Below are positions 27,217 through 36,340 of a stretch of DNA of 42,494 bases, piece by piece. The notes under the pieces were generated by a model. That model saw only the letters and a program-made list of their open reading frames with translations, searched no databases and was not told the origin of the DNA. Numbering within the stretch: the first letter of the stretch is position 1; each line of letters begins with the position of its first letter. The stretch lies in the NCBI GenBank assembly GCA_019233085.1, contig JAFAMT010000291.1, positions 1-42,494 on the forward strand, given 5' to 3'. This stretch comes from Herbaspirillum sp. GTDB lineage: Bacteria; Pseudomonadota; Gammaproteobacteria; Burkholderiales; Burkholderiaceae_D. Made by a program: the position numbers and the translations under genes.

Positions 27217-27422
27217 GGTGGGGGGAAATCCGAAAGAGGAGGGAAAAACGCGGAGAAGCTATTGTACAATGGCCCGATACCCAACGCCTTGTTGATGCCA
27301 GGCAACTCAAAAATATGGCGGCCATTGGAGACAGGTCAAACAACAGGCATTTGGTATGGGGGCAGCCAGCCACCGAACGGGCAAAATCTCGCAATTCCAC
27401 AATAAGAGTATTAGGGTGACGA

Positions 27423-28094
27423 ATGAACCGTGCCAACCGTGCCTTTTCCCCTTTGTTGTATTCCGTTTTTGCTGCCGTGCTGGCAGTGTCTTCCGCGGTC
27501 CATGCGGCCGATGAGAAGACAAGTCCGATCAAGGCCGATCCGGCCAAGGGCGAAGCCCTCTTCACCAATGGCGACAATGCCCGCAACATTGTGGCCTGTG
27601 TGTCCTGCCACGGCGCCGCCGGCAATTCGACCATCACCCAGAATCCCAAGCTGGCCGGCCAGCACGAGGCCTACATCGCCAAGCAGCTGCTGAACTTCCG
27701 TACGCCCGAGCGCAACAATCCGGTCATGACGCCGATGGCCAAGGCGCTCACCGACGAGGACGTGCACAACATCGCGGCCTACCTGGCGGCCCAGGCGCCC
27801 AAGCCGGGTGCGGCCAAGAACAAGGAAACCATCGACCTGGGCAAGCATATCTGGCGCGCCGGCATCGCAGCCAAGAACGTGCCTGCCTGCGCCGGCTGCC
27901 ACAGCCCCAATGGTGCCGGCATCCCGGCCCAGTATCCGCGACTGGCGGGCCAGCACCAGGATTACACGGTGGCCCAGCTGACCAGTTTCCGCGGCGGTAC
28001 CCGCAGCAACAGCCCGCAGATGACGGCCATCGCCGATCGTCTCTCGGACAAGGAAATCAAGGCCGTGGCCGACTACATGGCTGGCCTGAAGTAA
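27423..28094 (+). CDS. Dihaem cytochrome c4
   Basis: The 223-residue periplasmic protein has a signal peptide ending at VHA (residue 28) and two class I haem domains. The CxxCH motifs are at 59-63 (CVSCH) and 156-160 (CAGCH), with likely Met ligands in NNPVMTPMAKAL (Met102 or Met105) and NSPQMTAIADRL (Met200). Cytochrome c4 carries electrons to terminal oxidases. The c-type maturation genes resB and ccsB follow directly, an arrangement common in betaproteobacteria. A terminator separates them. Confidence 0.94.
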   Translation: MNRANRAFSPLLYSVFAAVLAVSSAVHAADEKTSPIKADPAKGEALFTNGDNARNIVACVSCHGAAGNSTITQNPKLAGQHEAYIAKQLLNFRTPERNNPVMTPMAKALTDEDVHNIAAYLAAQAPKPGAAKNKETIDLGKHIWRAGIAAKNVPACAGCHSPNGAGIPAQYPRLAGQHQDYTVAQLTSFRGGTRSNSPQMTAIADRLSDKEIKAVADYMAGLK

Positions 28095-28118
28095 GCTCCA
28101 GGCAAGCGAGCAAGCAAG

Positions 28119-28146
28119 AAAAGGCGGCCCCGTGCCGCCTTTTTTT
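28119..28146 (+). terminator. Intrinsic terminator after cytochrome c4
   Basis: AAGGCGGC (28121-28128) pairs with GCCGCCTT (28134-28141) around CCCGT, preceded by AA and followed by T to 28146. A separate promoter for resB is therefore expected in 28147-28372. TAGAAT (28283-28288) is a possible -10 without a convincing -35. Confidence 0.9.
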
Positions 28147-28372
28147 CGTCATGATTGACGCAGGTCGTGGCGCGCCACGCCGGCCGGTCCCATGATCGCG
28201 GATCAGGCCCGTTACGCCCTGATAAGCGCGCCGGCATACCCAGGTTGCGCTGGCGCGTATCACGGACTTGTCCCGGGAGCGGTAGAATTCCGGGTTCGCA
28301 TCGCTTTGCCGCCCGGCAAGGCGACCCCCCAGGTAAGCGGGTCCGGCAGCCCGGATCCGGTAAGGCAGGAAT

Positions 28373-30520
28373 ATGACGACGGGCAGCAGTACCCAAGGAA
28401 TCCAGATCAGGACCCGGCAACGCTGGCTAGGTGATGCCGTCGAGCTGGTGTCATCGATGCGCTTTGCCATCAGCCTGTTGACGCTGATCGCCATCGCTTC
28501 CGTGATCGGCACCGTGATGAAGCAGAACGAACCGATGCCCAACTACGTGAACCAGTTCGGTCCGTTCTGGTTCGAGATCTTCGGCAAGGCCGGCCTGTAT
28601 GCGGTCTATTCGGCCTGGTGGTTCCTGTTGATCATGGGCTTCCTGGTGCTGTCGACCTCGCTGTGCATCGCCCGCAACGCGCCCAAGATGCTGCGCGACG
28701 TCAAGAGCTGGCGCGACAATGTGCGCGAGCAGTCGCTGCGCAACTTCCACCACAAGCATGAATGGCAGACCGGCGAGGCGCCGGCCGAAGCCGCCGCGCG
28801 CCTGGCCCGACAGGTCGGACAGCGCGGCTACAAGGTCAAGCTGGTCGACAAGGAAGGCGGCACGCTGCTGGCGGCCAAGCAGGGGGCGGCCAACAAGTGG
28901 GGCTACATCTTCGCGCACGCGGCCATCGTCATCATCTGCCTGGGCGGTCTGCTCGACTCGGACCTGCCGATCCGCTTCCAGCAATGGTTCTATGGCAAGC
29001 AGGCGTTTTCCGGCAACGGCATCATCGCCGATATTCCCGAGCGTTATCGCCTGGGCCTGAACAACCCGACCTTCCGCGGCAATACCCTCATTCCCGAGGG
29101 TGCCAGCAGCAGCACGGCCATCATCCCGCAGAAGGATGGCGTGATGATCCAGGACCTGCCCTTCACCATCCAGTTGAAGCGCTTCATCATCGACTTCTAC
29201 TCCACCGGCATGCCCAAGCTCTTCGCCAGCGAAGTGGTGCTGCGCGACCATGAGAGTGGCAAGGAGACCGCCGCCACCATCAAGGTCAACGAACCATTGA
29301 TCTACAAGGGCGTGGCGATCTACCAGTCCAGCTTCGAGGATGGCGGCAGCAAGCTCAAGCTGGTCGGCTACCCGATGCAGGGTGGCAGCAACAGCCGCTT
29401 CGAGCTGGCCGGCGAAGTCAACGGCACCACCCCGATGCCGGCGGGCATGGGGGACTACACCATCGAGTGGACCGGTTTCCGACCCTTCAATGTCGAGAAC
29501 ATGCAGGCCGGCAAGTCGGGCTCGACCTCGGGTGACGCGCGCGCGGTCAACGTCGGCAAGGACGTCAACCGCGGCATCATCGAGGGCCTGGACAAGCACC
29601 TGGGCTCCAGCGCCAAGAATGCCAACAGCAAGGACTTCAAGAACGTCGGCCCGACCGTGCAGTACAAGCTGCGCGACAAGACCGGCCAGGCACGCGAGTA
29701 CTTCAACTACATGCAGTCGCTGCAGATCGATGGCGCCTACGTGTTCCTGGCCGGCATGCGCGAGCAGCCCGACCAACCCTTCCGTTACCTGCGCATTCCC
29801 GCCGATGACAAGGACAGCGTGGCCGAGTGGATGCGCCTGCGCGCGGCGCTGGCCAATCCGGCGCTGCGTGAACAGGCCGCCCACCGCTATGCCAGCCAGG
29901 CCATCAGCAATGGTCGCGAGACCTCGCCGGTGCTGCGCCAGCAGCTGGAGCAATCGGCCCTGCGCGGCCTGAGCATCTTCGCCGGCGACGGCAAGGTCTC
30001 CGGCTATATCGCCGTGACCCGCTTCCTGGAGCAACTGCCCGCCGCCGAACAGGAGAAGGCTGCCGACATCTTCATGAAGATCCTCAACGGCAGCATGTGG
30101 GAACTCTGGCAAGCCGCCCGCGCCCAGGATGGCCTGGCCCCGGTGGCCAGTGACGAGGCCCATGGCCGCTACCTGCAACTGGCCATCAACGCACTGGCCG
30201 ATGCCGGCTTCTATCCGGCGCCGGTGTTCCTGCAACTGGCTGGCTTCGAGGAAATCAAGGCCTCGGTGCTGCAGGTGACCCGTTCGCCGGGCAAGAAGGT
30301 GGTCTACCTGGGCTGCCTGTTCCTGGTGCTGGGCGTGTTCGCGATGCTCTACATCCGTGACCGGCGCCTGTGGATCTGGATCAAGCCGGGTGCAGACGGC
30401 CAGGGCAGCCAGGCGCTGCTGGCCATGAGCACCCAGCGACGTACACTGGACTTTGACAAGGAATTCGAGCAGATGAAGGGCAGGCTGGCGGGCAACGCCG
30501 CCGTGCCGCCATCGGCTTAG
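28373..30520 (+). CDS. resB: Cytochrome c biogenesis protein ResB (System II)
   Basis: ResB forms with CcsB the System II complex that carries haem across the inner membrane and joins it to apocytochromes. The 715-residue protein has membrane segments near residues 28-50 (FAISLLTLIAIASVIGTVMK), 77-98 (YAVYSAWWFLLIMGFLVLST) and 178-195, a large periplasmic domain, and a final segment near 640-660 (VVYLGCLFLVLGVFAMLYIR). This length is usual for beta- and gammaproteobacterial ResB. AAGG (28362-28365) precedes the ATG. ccsB begins 99 bases downstream. Confidence 0.95.
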   Translation: MTTGSSTQGIQIRTRQRWLGDAVELVSSMRFAISLLTLIAIASVIGTVMKQNEPMPNYVNQFGPFWFEIFGKAGLYAVYSAWWFLLIMGFLVLSTSLCIARNAPKMLRDVKSWRDNVREQSLRNFHHKHEWQTGEAPAEAAARLARQVGQRGYKVKLVDKEGGTLLAAKQGAANKWGYIFAHAAIVIICLGGLLDSDLPIRFQQWFYGKQAFSGNGIIADIPERYRLGLNNPTFRGNTLIPEGASSSTAIIPQKDGVMIQDLPFTIQLKRFIIDFYSTGMPKLFASEVVLRDHESGKETAATIKVNEPLIYKGVAIYQSSFEDGGSKLKLVGYPMQGGSNSRFELAGEVNGTTPMPAGMGDYTIEWTGFRPFNVENMQAGKSGSTSGDARAVNVGKDVNRGIIEGLDKHLGSSAKNANSKDFKNVGPTVQYKLRDKTGQAREYFNYMQSLQIDGAYVFLAGMREQPDQPFRYLRIPADDKDSVAEWMRLRAALANPALREQAAHRYASQAISNGRETSPVLRQQLEQSALRGLSIFAGDGKVSGYIAVTRFLEQLPAAEQEKAADIFMKILNGSMWELWQAARAQDGLAPVASDEAHGRYLQLAINALADAGFYPAPVFLQLAGFEEIKASVLQVTRSPGKKVVYLGCLFLVLGVFAMLYIRDRRLWIWIKPGADGQGSQALLAMSTQRRTLDFDKEFEQMKGRLAGNAAVPPSA

Positions 30521-30619
30521 GTTTTACCGTGCCGCCGGCATATGGCGGTTATCATCTGCGGCATATAAAGGCTGGCACCGGCTTGGCTAGCATCGCTGCA
30601 GACAGTAGTGGAGAACACA

Positions 30620-31774
30620 ATGGAACTGACACAAGCAAACCAGGCCTATGCCGACGAGCAAGGCTTCTTCCGCCGCCTCAGCGTGGTGGACTGGATCTTC
30701 GCGGCGGCCCTGGTGGCAGGCTCCCTATACGCCTTCGGGCGTTTCGGCAGCTACATGGATTACTACGAGAAGGCGGTGCTGCTGCTGGCCGCGCCCACCT
30801 TCGCCTGGCTGGGCTGGCACTGGAAGCCGGTGCGCCCGCTGATGGTGGCCATCGCGGTGCTGTCGCTGGGCGCCATCGCCATGTATGGCGGTGCGTTGGA
30901 GATGGCCGACAAGAAATTCTTCCTCAAGTACATGCTCTCCAGCCAGTCGGCGATCCTGTGGATGAGTGCGCTGTTCTGCCTGTCGACGCTGTTCTACTGG
31001 GGCGGGCTGGCCACCACCGCCGGCACTGGCAACGCGATCGGCTCGCGCCTTTGCTGGGCCGCCGTGTTGCTGGGTTTCACCGGCATGATGGTGCGCTGGT
31101 ACGAGTCCTACCTGATCGGCGCCGATGTGGGCCATATCCCCATCTCCAACCTGTATGAAGTCTTCGTCCTGTTCTGCCTGATCACCGCGTTGTTCTATCT
31201 CTACTACGAGGAGCGCTATGCCACCCGCCAGCTCGGTGCCTTCGTGCTGACGGTCATCACCGCAGCAGTCGGATTCCTGATGTGGTATACCGTTTCGCGG
31301 GATGCAGCCGAGATCCAGCCGCTGGTACCGGCACTGCAGAGCTGGTGGATGAAGATCCACGTACCGGCCAACTTCATCGGCTATGGCACCTTCGCCCTGG
31401 CCGCCATGGTGGCCGTGGCCTACCTGCTGCGCGAGCGCGGCTACCTGGCCGACCGCCTGCCTTCGCTGGAGGTGCTCGATGATGTGATGTACAAGGCCAT
31501 CGCCGTGGGCTTTGCCTTCTTCACCATCGCCACCATCCTGGGTGCGCTGTGGGCTGCCGAGGCCTGGGGCGGCTACTGGTCCTGGGACCCCAAGGAGACC
31601 TGGGCGCTGATCGTCTGGCTCAACTACGCGGCCTGGTTGCACATGCGCCTGATGAAGGGTTTGCGCGGGCAGGCGGCAGCCTGGTGGGCACTGGTCGGCC
31701 TGCTGGTGACGACCTTCGCCTTCCTGGGCGTGAACATGTTCCTCTCCGGCCTGCATTCCTACGGCGAGCTTTGA
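30620..31774 (+). CDS. ccsB: Cytochrome c biogenesis protein CcsB (CcsA/ResC family)
   Basis: The 384-residue multi-pass membrane protein is the haem-handling partner of ResB. It has the tryptophan-rich WWD motif WGGYWSWDPKETWALIVWLN in the C-terminal half, conserved histidines including KIHVPANFIGYG, and SNLYEVFVLFCL. I chose ATG 30620 because GGAG (30610-30613) is 6 bases upstream; a GTG at 30608 in the same frame overlaps that site. Naming differs between databases (CcsA, CcsB, ResC). Confidence 0.95.
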   Translation: MELTQANQAYADEQGFFRRLSVVDWIFAAALVAGSLYAFGRFGSYMDYYEKAVLLLAAPTFAWLGWHWKPVRPLMVAIAVLSLGAIAMYGGALEMADKKFFLKYMLSSQSAILWMSALFCLSTLFYWGGLATTAGTGNAIGSRLCWAAVLLGFTGMMVRWYESYLIGADVGHIPISNLYEVFVLFCLITALFYLYYEERYATRQLGAFVLTVITAAVGFLMWYTVSRDAAEIQPLVPALQSWWMKIHVPANFIGYGTFALAAMVAVAYLLRERGYLADRLPSLEVLDDVMYKAIAVGFAFFTIATILGALWAAEAWGGYWSWDPKETWALIVWLNYAAWLHMRLMKGLRGQAAAWWALVGLLVTTFAFLGVNMFLSGLHSYGEL

Positions 31775-31831
31775 TGGTGATGGCCGCTCCTTGACCAAGG
31801 GGGCCCCGCCCCCCGACGAAAAGGAGTGGTA

Positions 31832-32479
31832 ATGAACGATTCGACTCACCCGCCGGCGCTGGTCATCTTCGATTGCGATGGCACGCTGGTCGATAGCGAA
31901 GTGGTGGCGGCGCGGGCCTGGTCCGAGCATGTGGCCGGTTATGGCGTCAACCTGAGCGCCGAGGAGGCCCTGGCGCGCTTTCGCGGCGTCAGCATGACGT
32001 GGTGCCTGGCGCACATCGAGCAGTTGCGTGGCCACGCCCTGCCGCAAGACTTCGAGCAGGCGCTGCGCGACCACATGGCGCAGCTGCTGGAGCAGCACCT
32101 GCAACCCATCAACGGCGCCCTGGACATGGTGGAACAGCTGCACCTGCCCTTTGCGCTGGCCTCCAACGCACCCCATCACAAGATCGAGCTATGCCTGCGC
32201 GTGACGGGACTGCTGCCGCATTTTGCCGGGCGCATCTTCAGCGCCTACGATGTGCAGCGCTGGAAACCCGATCCGACCCTGTTCCTGCATGCCGCCGCGC
32301 AACTGGGCGTGGCGCCGGAGCGCTGCGCGGTGGTCGAGGACAGCCTGCCGGGCGTACAGGCCGGGCTGGCGGCGGGCATGAAGGTGATCGCCCTGCAGGA
32401 GCATGGCGTGCATCCGGACATGCCGTCCGGCGTGCAGGTCATCACTCATCTGTCGCAACTGCACGCCCACCTCGCCTGA
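31832..32479 (+). CDS. HAD-superfamily hydrolase (phosphatase-like)
   Basis: The 215-residue protein has the HAD motifs in order: FDCDGTLVDSE (13-23, nucleophile Asp14, acid Asp16), the ALASNAPHHK Ser motif, a WKPDP lysine and VVEDSLPGVQAG. The helical cap after motif I marks subfamily IA, like phosphoglycolate phosphatase, beta-phosphoglucomutase and E. coli YieH. The substrate is not predictable. AAGGAG (31821-31826) is 5 bases before ATG 31832. A GC-rich 6-bp hairpin (31799-31804 with 31808-31813) sits just before it. Confidence 0.92.
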   Translation: MNDSTHPPALVIFDCDGTLVDSEVVAARAWSEHVAGYGVNLSAEEALARFRGVSMTWCLAHIEQLRGHALPQDFEQALRDHMAQLLEQHLQPINGALDMVEQLHLPFALASNAPHHKIELCLRVTGLLPHFAGRIFSAYDVQRWKPDPTLFLHAAAQLGVAPERCAVVEDSLPGVQAGLAAGMKVIALQEHGVHPDMPSGVQVITHLSQLHAHLA

Positions 32480-32549
32480 GGCGCTTTGCCGCTTTCTCAG
32501 GCCGGGGCAATTTAGGTAAGATGGTCCAATCCGTACACGACCGACCAGC

Positions 32550-33140
32550 ATGCCCTATCCCATCGACCGCTCCCGGCAGATCATCTACTGCGATCGCGAT
32601 ATTGAAGTACGCCCGCTCGATGTGCGTGAGGCGCGGGCACTGTATGACGCGGTGGACCACTCCCGCCAGGCCATCGGCAAGTGGGAGGCCTGGTGTACGC
32701 CCACCTATGGGTTGTTGGATGCGCAACTGTTCCTGCAGCGCTCCATCGAACACTGGCAGGGGCATGCCGCCTATGATTTCAACGTCATCGACCGTTCCAC
32801 CGGCCTGGTGATCGGGGCGGTGGCCATCAACCAGGTCAGCCAGCTGAACCAGATGGCCAACCTCGGCTATTGGGTCCGCGAGGGCTATACCGGCCGCGGC
32901 ATCGCCGCGGTGGCCGCGCGGGCCGCCGCCGCCTTCGCCTTCGGCAAGACCGGCCTGACCCGGCTGGAGATCGTGGCCCAGGCCGACAACCTGCGCAGCC
33001 AGCGGGTGGCCGAAAAGACCGGCGCGACGATGGAATGCCTGGCACGCAACCGCCTGGTGTTCCATGGCCAGCCGCGCGATGCCAGGGTGTTTTCCCTGGT
33101 CCCGGCCGACCTGGATCGACCGGTGCCGGCGCATGGCTAG
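32550..33140 (+). CDS. GNAT-family N-acetyltransferase (RimJ/RimL-like)
   Basis: The 196-residue protein has the GNAT acetyl-CoA signature REGYTGRGIAAVAARAAAAF (about residues 111-130) and the later ADNLRSQRVAEKTGATMEC with the ARNRLVFHGQPRDARVFSLV ending. This is typical of RimJ/RimL enzymes that acetylate ribosomal protein N-termini or small amines. The target is unknown. No clear ribosome binding site precedes the ATG. It is 70 bases after the HAD gene. Confidence 0.9.
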   Translation: MPYPIDRSRQIIYCDRDIEVRPLDVREARALYDAVDHSRQAIGKWEAWCTPTYGLLDAQLFLQRSIEHWQGHAAYDFNVIDRSTGLVIGAVAINQVSQLNQMANLGYWVREGYTGRGIAAVAARAAAAFAFGKTGLTRLEIVAQADNLRSQRVAEKTGATMECLARNRLVFHGQPRDARVFSLVPADLDRPVPAHG

Positions 33141-33291
33141 GGCTTGTCGCAGTAGCTGGTAAAAATTCCGGACGGCAATTGAAAGCGGGCGGATCTGTGG
33201 TTTTTTTGCGGCGCTGGCCACGCGGAGATACGTTTGGCTACAAATTTTTCACACAGGTTTTGTTGATCAAAACTGCACAATCCCGACTATT

Positions 33292-33307
33292 CTGACAGCG
33301 CTGTCAG
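33292..33307. promoter_or_regulatory. 16-bp perfect palindrome, candidate operator
   Basis: CTGACAGCGCTGTCAG reads the same on both strands. It lies in AT-rich DNA just after a possible promoter (TTGATC 33263-33268, GACTAT 33285-33290, spacing 16). CTGAC half-sites recur at 33382 and 33393, one helical turn apart. The half-sites are arranged opposite to a LexA box (CTGT-N8-ACAG). The binding protein is unknown. Confidence 0.5.
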
Positions 33308-33515
33308 CCTTGATGGCAGTGGGTTTGCGCCAATTTTGCGCAGCCGCATGAAAAATCTGCACCAAAATAAATTCAAATTGGCTGACAAAATACTGACTTT
33401 TCACGTATTCCAAATTGCGACTCGGACGTTACATAGTTAAAGCGCCCGTTAATCAGGGTGTTTCTGTGTCAGGAGCAGTTTCCCGGGAGTAATGAATCAG
33501 TCCGGGGCATTGCCG

Positions 33516-33546
33516 GTTCTCCTCAAAAAACTCAGGAAAGGAGAAC
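33516..33546 (+). promoter_or_regulatory. Hairpin masking a Shine-Dalgarno-like AGGAG
   Basis: GTTCTCCT (33516-33523) pairs perfectly with AGGAGAAC (33539-33546). The masked AAGGAG is followed by TTG (33548) and only six codons, so it does not serve a real gene there. The 83-residue ORF at 33579 has its own GAGG site. It may control ribosome access to the leader. Confidence 0.35.
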
Positions 33547-33578
33547 TTTGAGCGTCAGCGACGTTTAGAGGAAATACG

Positions 33579-33830
33579 ATGCAAGCCATTCAACGCAACA
33601 AGACCGCCAATAACAACCACGCCGGCCGCGCCGCCCAACAATACGTCATGGGTGGTGAGGCCCGCAGCTCCCGCCTGTCCAAGCGCATCAAGAGCGCCGA
33701 GGCGGTACCCCAGGACGATTGCAATGGGCGCTACGACAAGATCTCCAAGCAGATGGATGACTTGATCGAAGGCGGTTCGCCCCAGCATTTCCGCCGTCCC
33801 AAGATGGAAAGCGACATCATCGCGCGCTGA
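33579..33830 (+). CDS. Small basic protein of unknown function (83 aa)
   Basis: I do not recognise this protein. It is hydrophilic, basic, and has no signal peptide or membrane segment: MQAIQRNKTANNNHAGRAAQ at the start, RSSRLSKRIKSAE in the middle, HFRRPKMESDIIAR at the end. GAGGAAATACG precedes the ATG with good spacing. A long leader with operator-like repeats lies upstream, and a bidirectional terminator follows closely, so it looks like a real single-gene unit. The antisense frame is also open but has no such signals. Confidence 0.68.
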   Translation: MQAIQRNKTANNNHAGRAAQQYVMGGEARSSRLSKRIKSAEAVPQDDCNGRYDKISKQMDDLIEGGSPQHFRRPKMESDIIAR

Positions 33831-33839
33831 TCGGCGCGT

Positions 33840-33884
33840 AAAAAACAGCCGGGAAGTGCATCGCATCTTCCCGGCTGAGTTTTT
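33840..33884. terminator. Bidirectional terminator between the 83-aa ORF and gpsA
   Basis: CAGCCGGGAAG (33846-33856) pairs perfectly with CTTCCCGGCTG (33867-33877). On the + strand TTTTT follows (33880-33884). On the minus strand six A (33840-33845) give a U6 tract for the gpsA transcript. Confidence 0.92.
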
Positions 33885-33943
33885 CCAGCCTGAATCGGTC
33901 TATACCCGGGCTTGATGTTTCCGGGCCGGCAGCAGGCAGCGCC

Positions 33944-34948
33944 TTAGAGGCTTTCCTCGCGCGGATCCCGCGCCAGCAGCCTGGCCACCATTTCCTGCAC
34001 CGACACGCCATCGAACAAGGCTGCCGCCACCGCATCGGTGATCGGCATCTCGATGCCTTTCTCGCGTGCCAGCTCACGCACGGCCTGTGCACAACGCACG
34101 CCTTCGGCGACATGGCCGAGTTCGGCCACGATATCCTCCAGCTTCTTGTTCTGTGCCAGCCCCAGGCCGACGCGGCGATTGCGCGACAGGTCACCGGTGC
34201 AGGTGAGGATGAGGTCGCCCACCCCCGAGAGGCCCATGAAGGTCTCGGGGCGGCCCCCCAGCGCCACGCCCAGCCGGGTGATCTCGGCCAGGCCGCGGGT
34301 GATCAGGGCGGCGCGGGCGTTCAGGCCCAGTTGCAGGCCGTCGGCCACACCGGTGGCGATGGCCAGGATGTTCTTCACCGCGCCGCCGATCTCCACGCCG
34401 ACCAGGTCGTCGCTCGAATAGATCCGGATATTGTTGCCATGCACGGCGGCCACCACGCGCTCGCACAGGGCCGCGTCGGCACCGGCGATGGTCAGCGCGC
34501 AGGGCAGGCCGCGCGCGACTTCCTGGGCAAATGAGGGGCCCGAGAGGGCGCCGGCAGCCAGCCCTTCGCCCAGCACCTGTTGCACCACCTGGTGCGGCAG
34601 CAGGCGCGTTCCTTCTTCCAGACCCTTGCACAGCCAGACCAGGTTGGGCAGCGCATAGGCGCGCAGATGACCGGTCAGCTCGCGCAGGCCCGATACCGAC
34701 GACGCCGCGATCAGCAGCGCATCGTCGGGGGTGTCGCAGACATGGCGTACCGCCGCATCGAAGTCCGCGCTCACCGCCAGTTCGGCAGGCAAGGGGAAGC
34801 CGGGCAGGTAGAGCCGGTTCTCGCGAAACTGCCCGGCCTCCTGCATGGCCGCAACGTTGCGGCCCCACAGCACGACATCGTGCTTGCGCGCCAGCGGGAT
34901 GGCCAGTGCGGTACCCCACGCGCCGGCGCCTAGAATGGTGATCTTCAT
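33944..34948 (-). CDS. gpsA: Glycerol-3-phosphate dehydrogenase [NAD(P)+]
   Basis: GpsA reduces dihydroxyacetone phosphate to sn-glycerol 3-phosphate for phospholipid synthesis. The 334-residue protein (E. coli 339) has the N-terminal dinucleotide motif [29 protein letters not shown] near residues 138-152, the catalytic-lysine segment [15 protein letters not shown], and [20 protein letters not shown]. It is the last gene of the minus-strand secB operon, as in E. coli, and starts 10 bases after the SH3 gene. Confidence 0.97.
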   Translation of the reverse strand: MKITILGAGAWGTALAIPLARKHDVVLWGRNVAAMQEAGQFRENRLYLPGFPLPAELAVSADFDAAVRHVCDTPDDALLIAASSVSGLRELTGHLRAYALPNLVWLCKGLEEGTRLLPHQVVQQVLGEGLAAGALSGPSFAQEVARGLPCALTIAGADAALCERVVAAVHGNNIRIYSSDDLVGVEIGGAVKNILAIATGVADGLQLGLNARAALITRGLAEITRLGVALGGRPETFMGLSGVGDLILTCTGDLSRNRRVGLGLAQNKKLEDIVAELGHVAEGVRCAQAVRELAREKGIEMPITDAVAAALFDGVSVQEMVARLLARDPREESL

Positions 34949-34958
34949 GGTCGCCCGC

Positions 34959-35408
34959 TCAGTCGCCCCAGACGTCGCCGGCCTTCACGAAGCCGGTCTG
35001 GCCGTCGCGATGGCGCACCTTGACCCAGCCGTTGCTGGGGCCTTCCAGCCATTCCAGCAGCACGTACTTGTCGGCGGTGAACACCACCGGGCTGCCCTCA
35101 TCGGCGGCATTGAAGATGCGCGCATTGGCCACCGACACCACCAGCATGCGCTTGGAGGTGAGCGCCTTGGAGGAGATCCAGGACAGCGTGCCGGCGGCAT
35201 CCCTGACCTTGCTCCACTCGCCATAGGTCAATACCACTTCCACCGGCATGCCGCGCGGCGCGACGTAGACGCGGCGGCCTTTTTCGGAAGGGGCGTCGTA
35301 CATGATGGCAGGGGCGGCACCGACCGACTTGAAGTCCAGGGCCAGGGCATCCTTGGCCAGGAAGGCGCCAAGCAGGCTGGCGCAAAGAATCAGGGGCAGG
35401 CGTTTCAT
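34959..35408 (-). CDS. Secreted SH3-domain protein
   Basis: The 149-residue protein has a signal peptide ([20 protein letters not shown], ending near ALA, residue 23). Two bacterial SH3-type segments follow, at roughly residues 28-85 ([36 protein letters not shown]) and 90-149 ([40 protein letters not shown]). Such domains bind peptidoglycan or peptides in the periplasm; no catalytic domain is present. I chose the Met at 35408 for its signal peptide. The gene sits between secB and gpsA, a position empty in E. coli. Confidence 0.88.
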   Translation of the reverse strand: MKRLPLILCASLLGAFLAKDALALDFKSVGAAPAIMYDAPSEKGRRVYVAPRGMPVEVVLTYGEWSKVRDAAGTLSWISSKALTSKRMLVVSVANARIFNAADEGSPVVFTADKYVLLEWLEGPSNGWVKVRHRDGQTGFVKAGDVWGD

Positions 35409-35536
35409 GGGGAAAGTCTCCACGGGAGGGGAAAGCACCGCCGCAGGAGCTGCGGCGGTCTGGCGTCGTGGCGCCCGACCGGAAGCATGGCCGCAGGGGC
35501 GGCAGTCCGGACGGGTCAGGCGCACGCGGGGGTGGA

Positions 35537-36031
35537 TCAGTTGACGGCAGTCGAACCGTTGTTGACCAGGGTGGCGCCTTGTTGCTCGGCCAGTGCCTGC
35601 AGGCGTTGCTGGTAGAACACCTCGAAGTTGATCTCGGCCAGGTGGACCGGCGGGAAACCGGCGCGGGTGATGGCGTCGGCGATGTTGGCGCGCAGGTACG
35701 GGTAGATGATGTTGGGGCAGCCGATGCCCAGCAGCGGGTCCAGCTGTTCGGCCGGCACGTTGCGGATCTCGAAGATGCCGGCTTGCTTGCCCTCGACCAG
35801 GAAGGCGACCTTGTCCTTGACCTTGGCGGTCACGGTGATGGTCACGGTCGATTCGAACACGCCTTCAGCCAGCGCCTCGGCGCCGACGTCCACCGACACT
35901 TCGATGGATGGTGCTTCCTGTTCCAGGAAGATGGCCGGGGAGTTCGGCTGTTCCAGCGAGAGGTCCTTCAGGTAGACGCGCTGGATCTGGAAAACGGGTT
36001 GCTGTTGAGCTTCTTGGTTCTGTTCCGACAT
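35537..36031 (-). CDS. secB: Protein-export chaperone SecB
   Basis: SecB keeps precursor proteins unfolded and passes them to SecA. The 164-residue protein (E. coli 155) has [20 protein letters not shown] near the start and [20 protein letters not shown] and [20 protein letters not shown] in the second half, all typical. It lies 48 bases after grxC in the same operon. Confidence 0.97.
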   Translation of the reverse strand: MSEQNQEAQQQPVFQIQRVYLKDLSLEQPNSPAIFLEQEAPSIEVSVDVGAEALAEGVFESTVTITVTAKVKDKVAFLVEGKQAGIFEIRNVPAEQLDPLLGIGCPNIIYPYLRANIADAITRAGFPPVHLAEINFEVFYQQRLQALAEQQGATLVNNGSTAVN

Positions 36032-36079
36032 GGATTTCTTTCAGGTTCGGTGAATCGGTTGGGAAGTGCTGCCCTGGCG

Positions 36080-36340
36080 TCAGGCTTGCAGCAGCGGGTC
36101 CAGCTTGCCGGCGCGATCCAGTGCGCTCAGGTCATCGAAGCCGCCGACATGGGTGTCGCCGACATAGATCTGGGGCACGGTACGACGACCGGTCTGTTGC
36201 ATCATCAGCTCACGCTGCTGAGGGTCGAGATCGACACGGATCTTCTCGATCTGCGTGATCCCCTTGCTGGCGAGCAGGCGCTCGGCCATCATGCAATACG
36301 GGCACACGGCGGTGCAATACATCTTCACCGGCGCGCTCAT
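36080..36340 (-). CDS. grxC: Glutaredoxin 3
   Basis: The 86-residue glutaredoxin has the CPYC active site at residues 13-16 (TAVCPYCMMAERLLASKG), the TVPQIYVG glutathione-binding segment with cis-proline and the GGFDDLSAL ending. It reduces protein and glutathione disulfides. Its start overlaps the rhodanese stop by 4 bases, and it precedes secB as in E. coli. Confidence 0.96.
   Translation of the reverse strand: MSAPVKMYCTAVCPYCMMAERLLASKGITQIEKIRVDLDPQQRELMMQQTGRRTVPQIYVGDTHVGGFDDLSALDRAGKLDPLLQA

Larger units (their letters stand above)
33141..33578. other. 438-base gene-free stretch with AT-rich control-like sequence
   Basis: The part 33170-33470 is clearly richer in A and T than its surroundings. 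It contains a 16-bp palindrome at 33292-33307, two CTGAC units 11 bases apart (33382, 33393), an inverted repeat TGCGC/GCGCA (33326-33342) and, near its end, a hairpin masking an AGGAG. A 19-codon ORF (33492-33551, MNQSGALPVLLKKLRKGEL) lies in it but has a poorly spaced binding site. No RNA gene is recognised. Confidence 0.5.

Noticed and set aside
26314-27405. A 363-codon + strand frame between hemB and cytochrome c4
   Set aside because: It is antisense to engB, whose GTPase motifs are complete, and starts between the pyrimidine-rich hairpin and the terminator.
33492-33551. A 19-codon ORF before the 83-residue gene
   Set aside because: GGGAG is only 2 bases from its ATG and the ORF overlaps the hairpin at 33516-33546; it is mentioned in the gap entry but not called as a gene.
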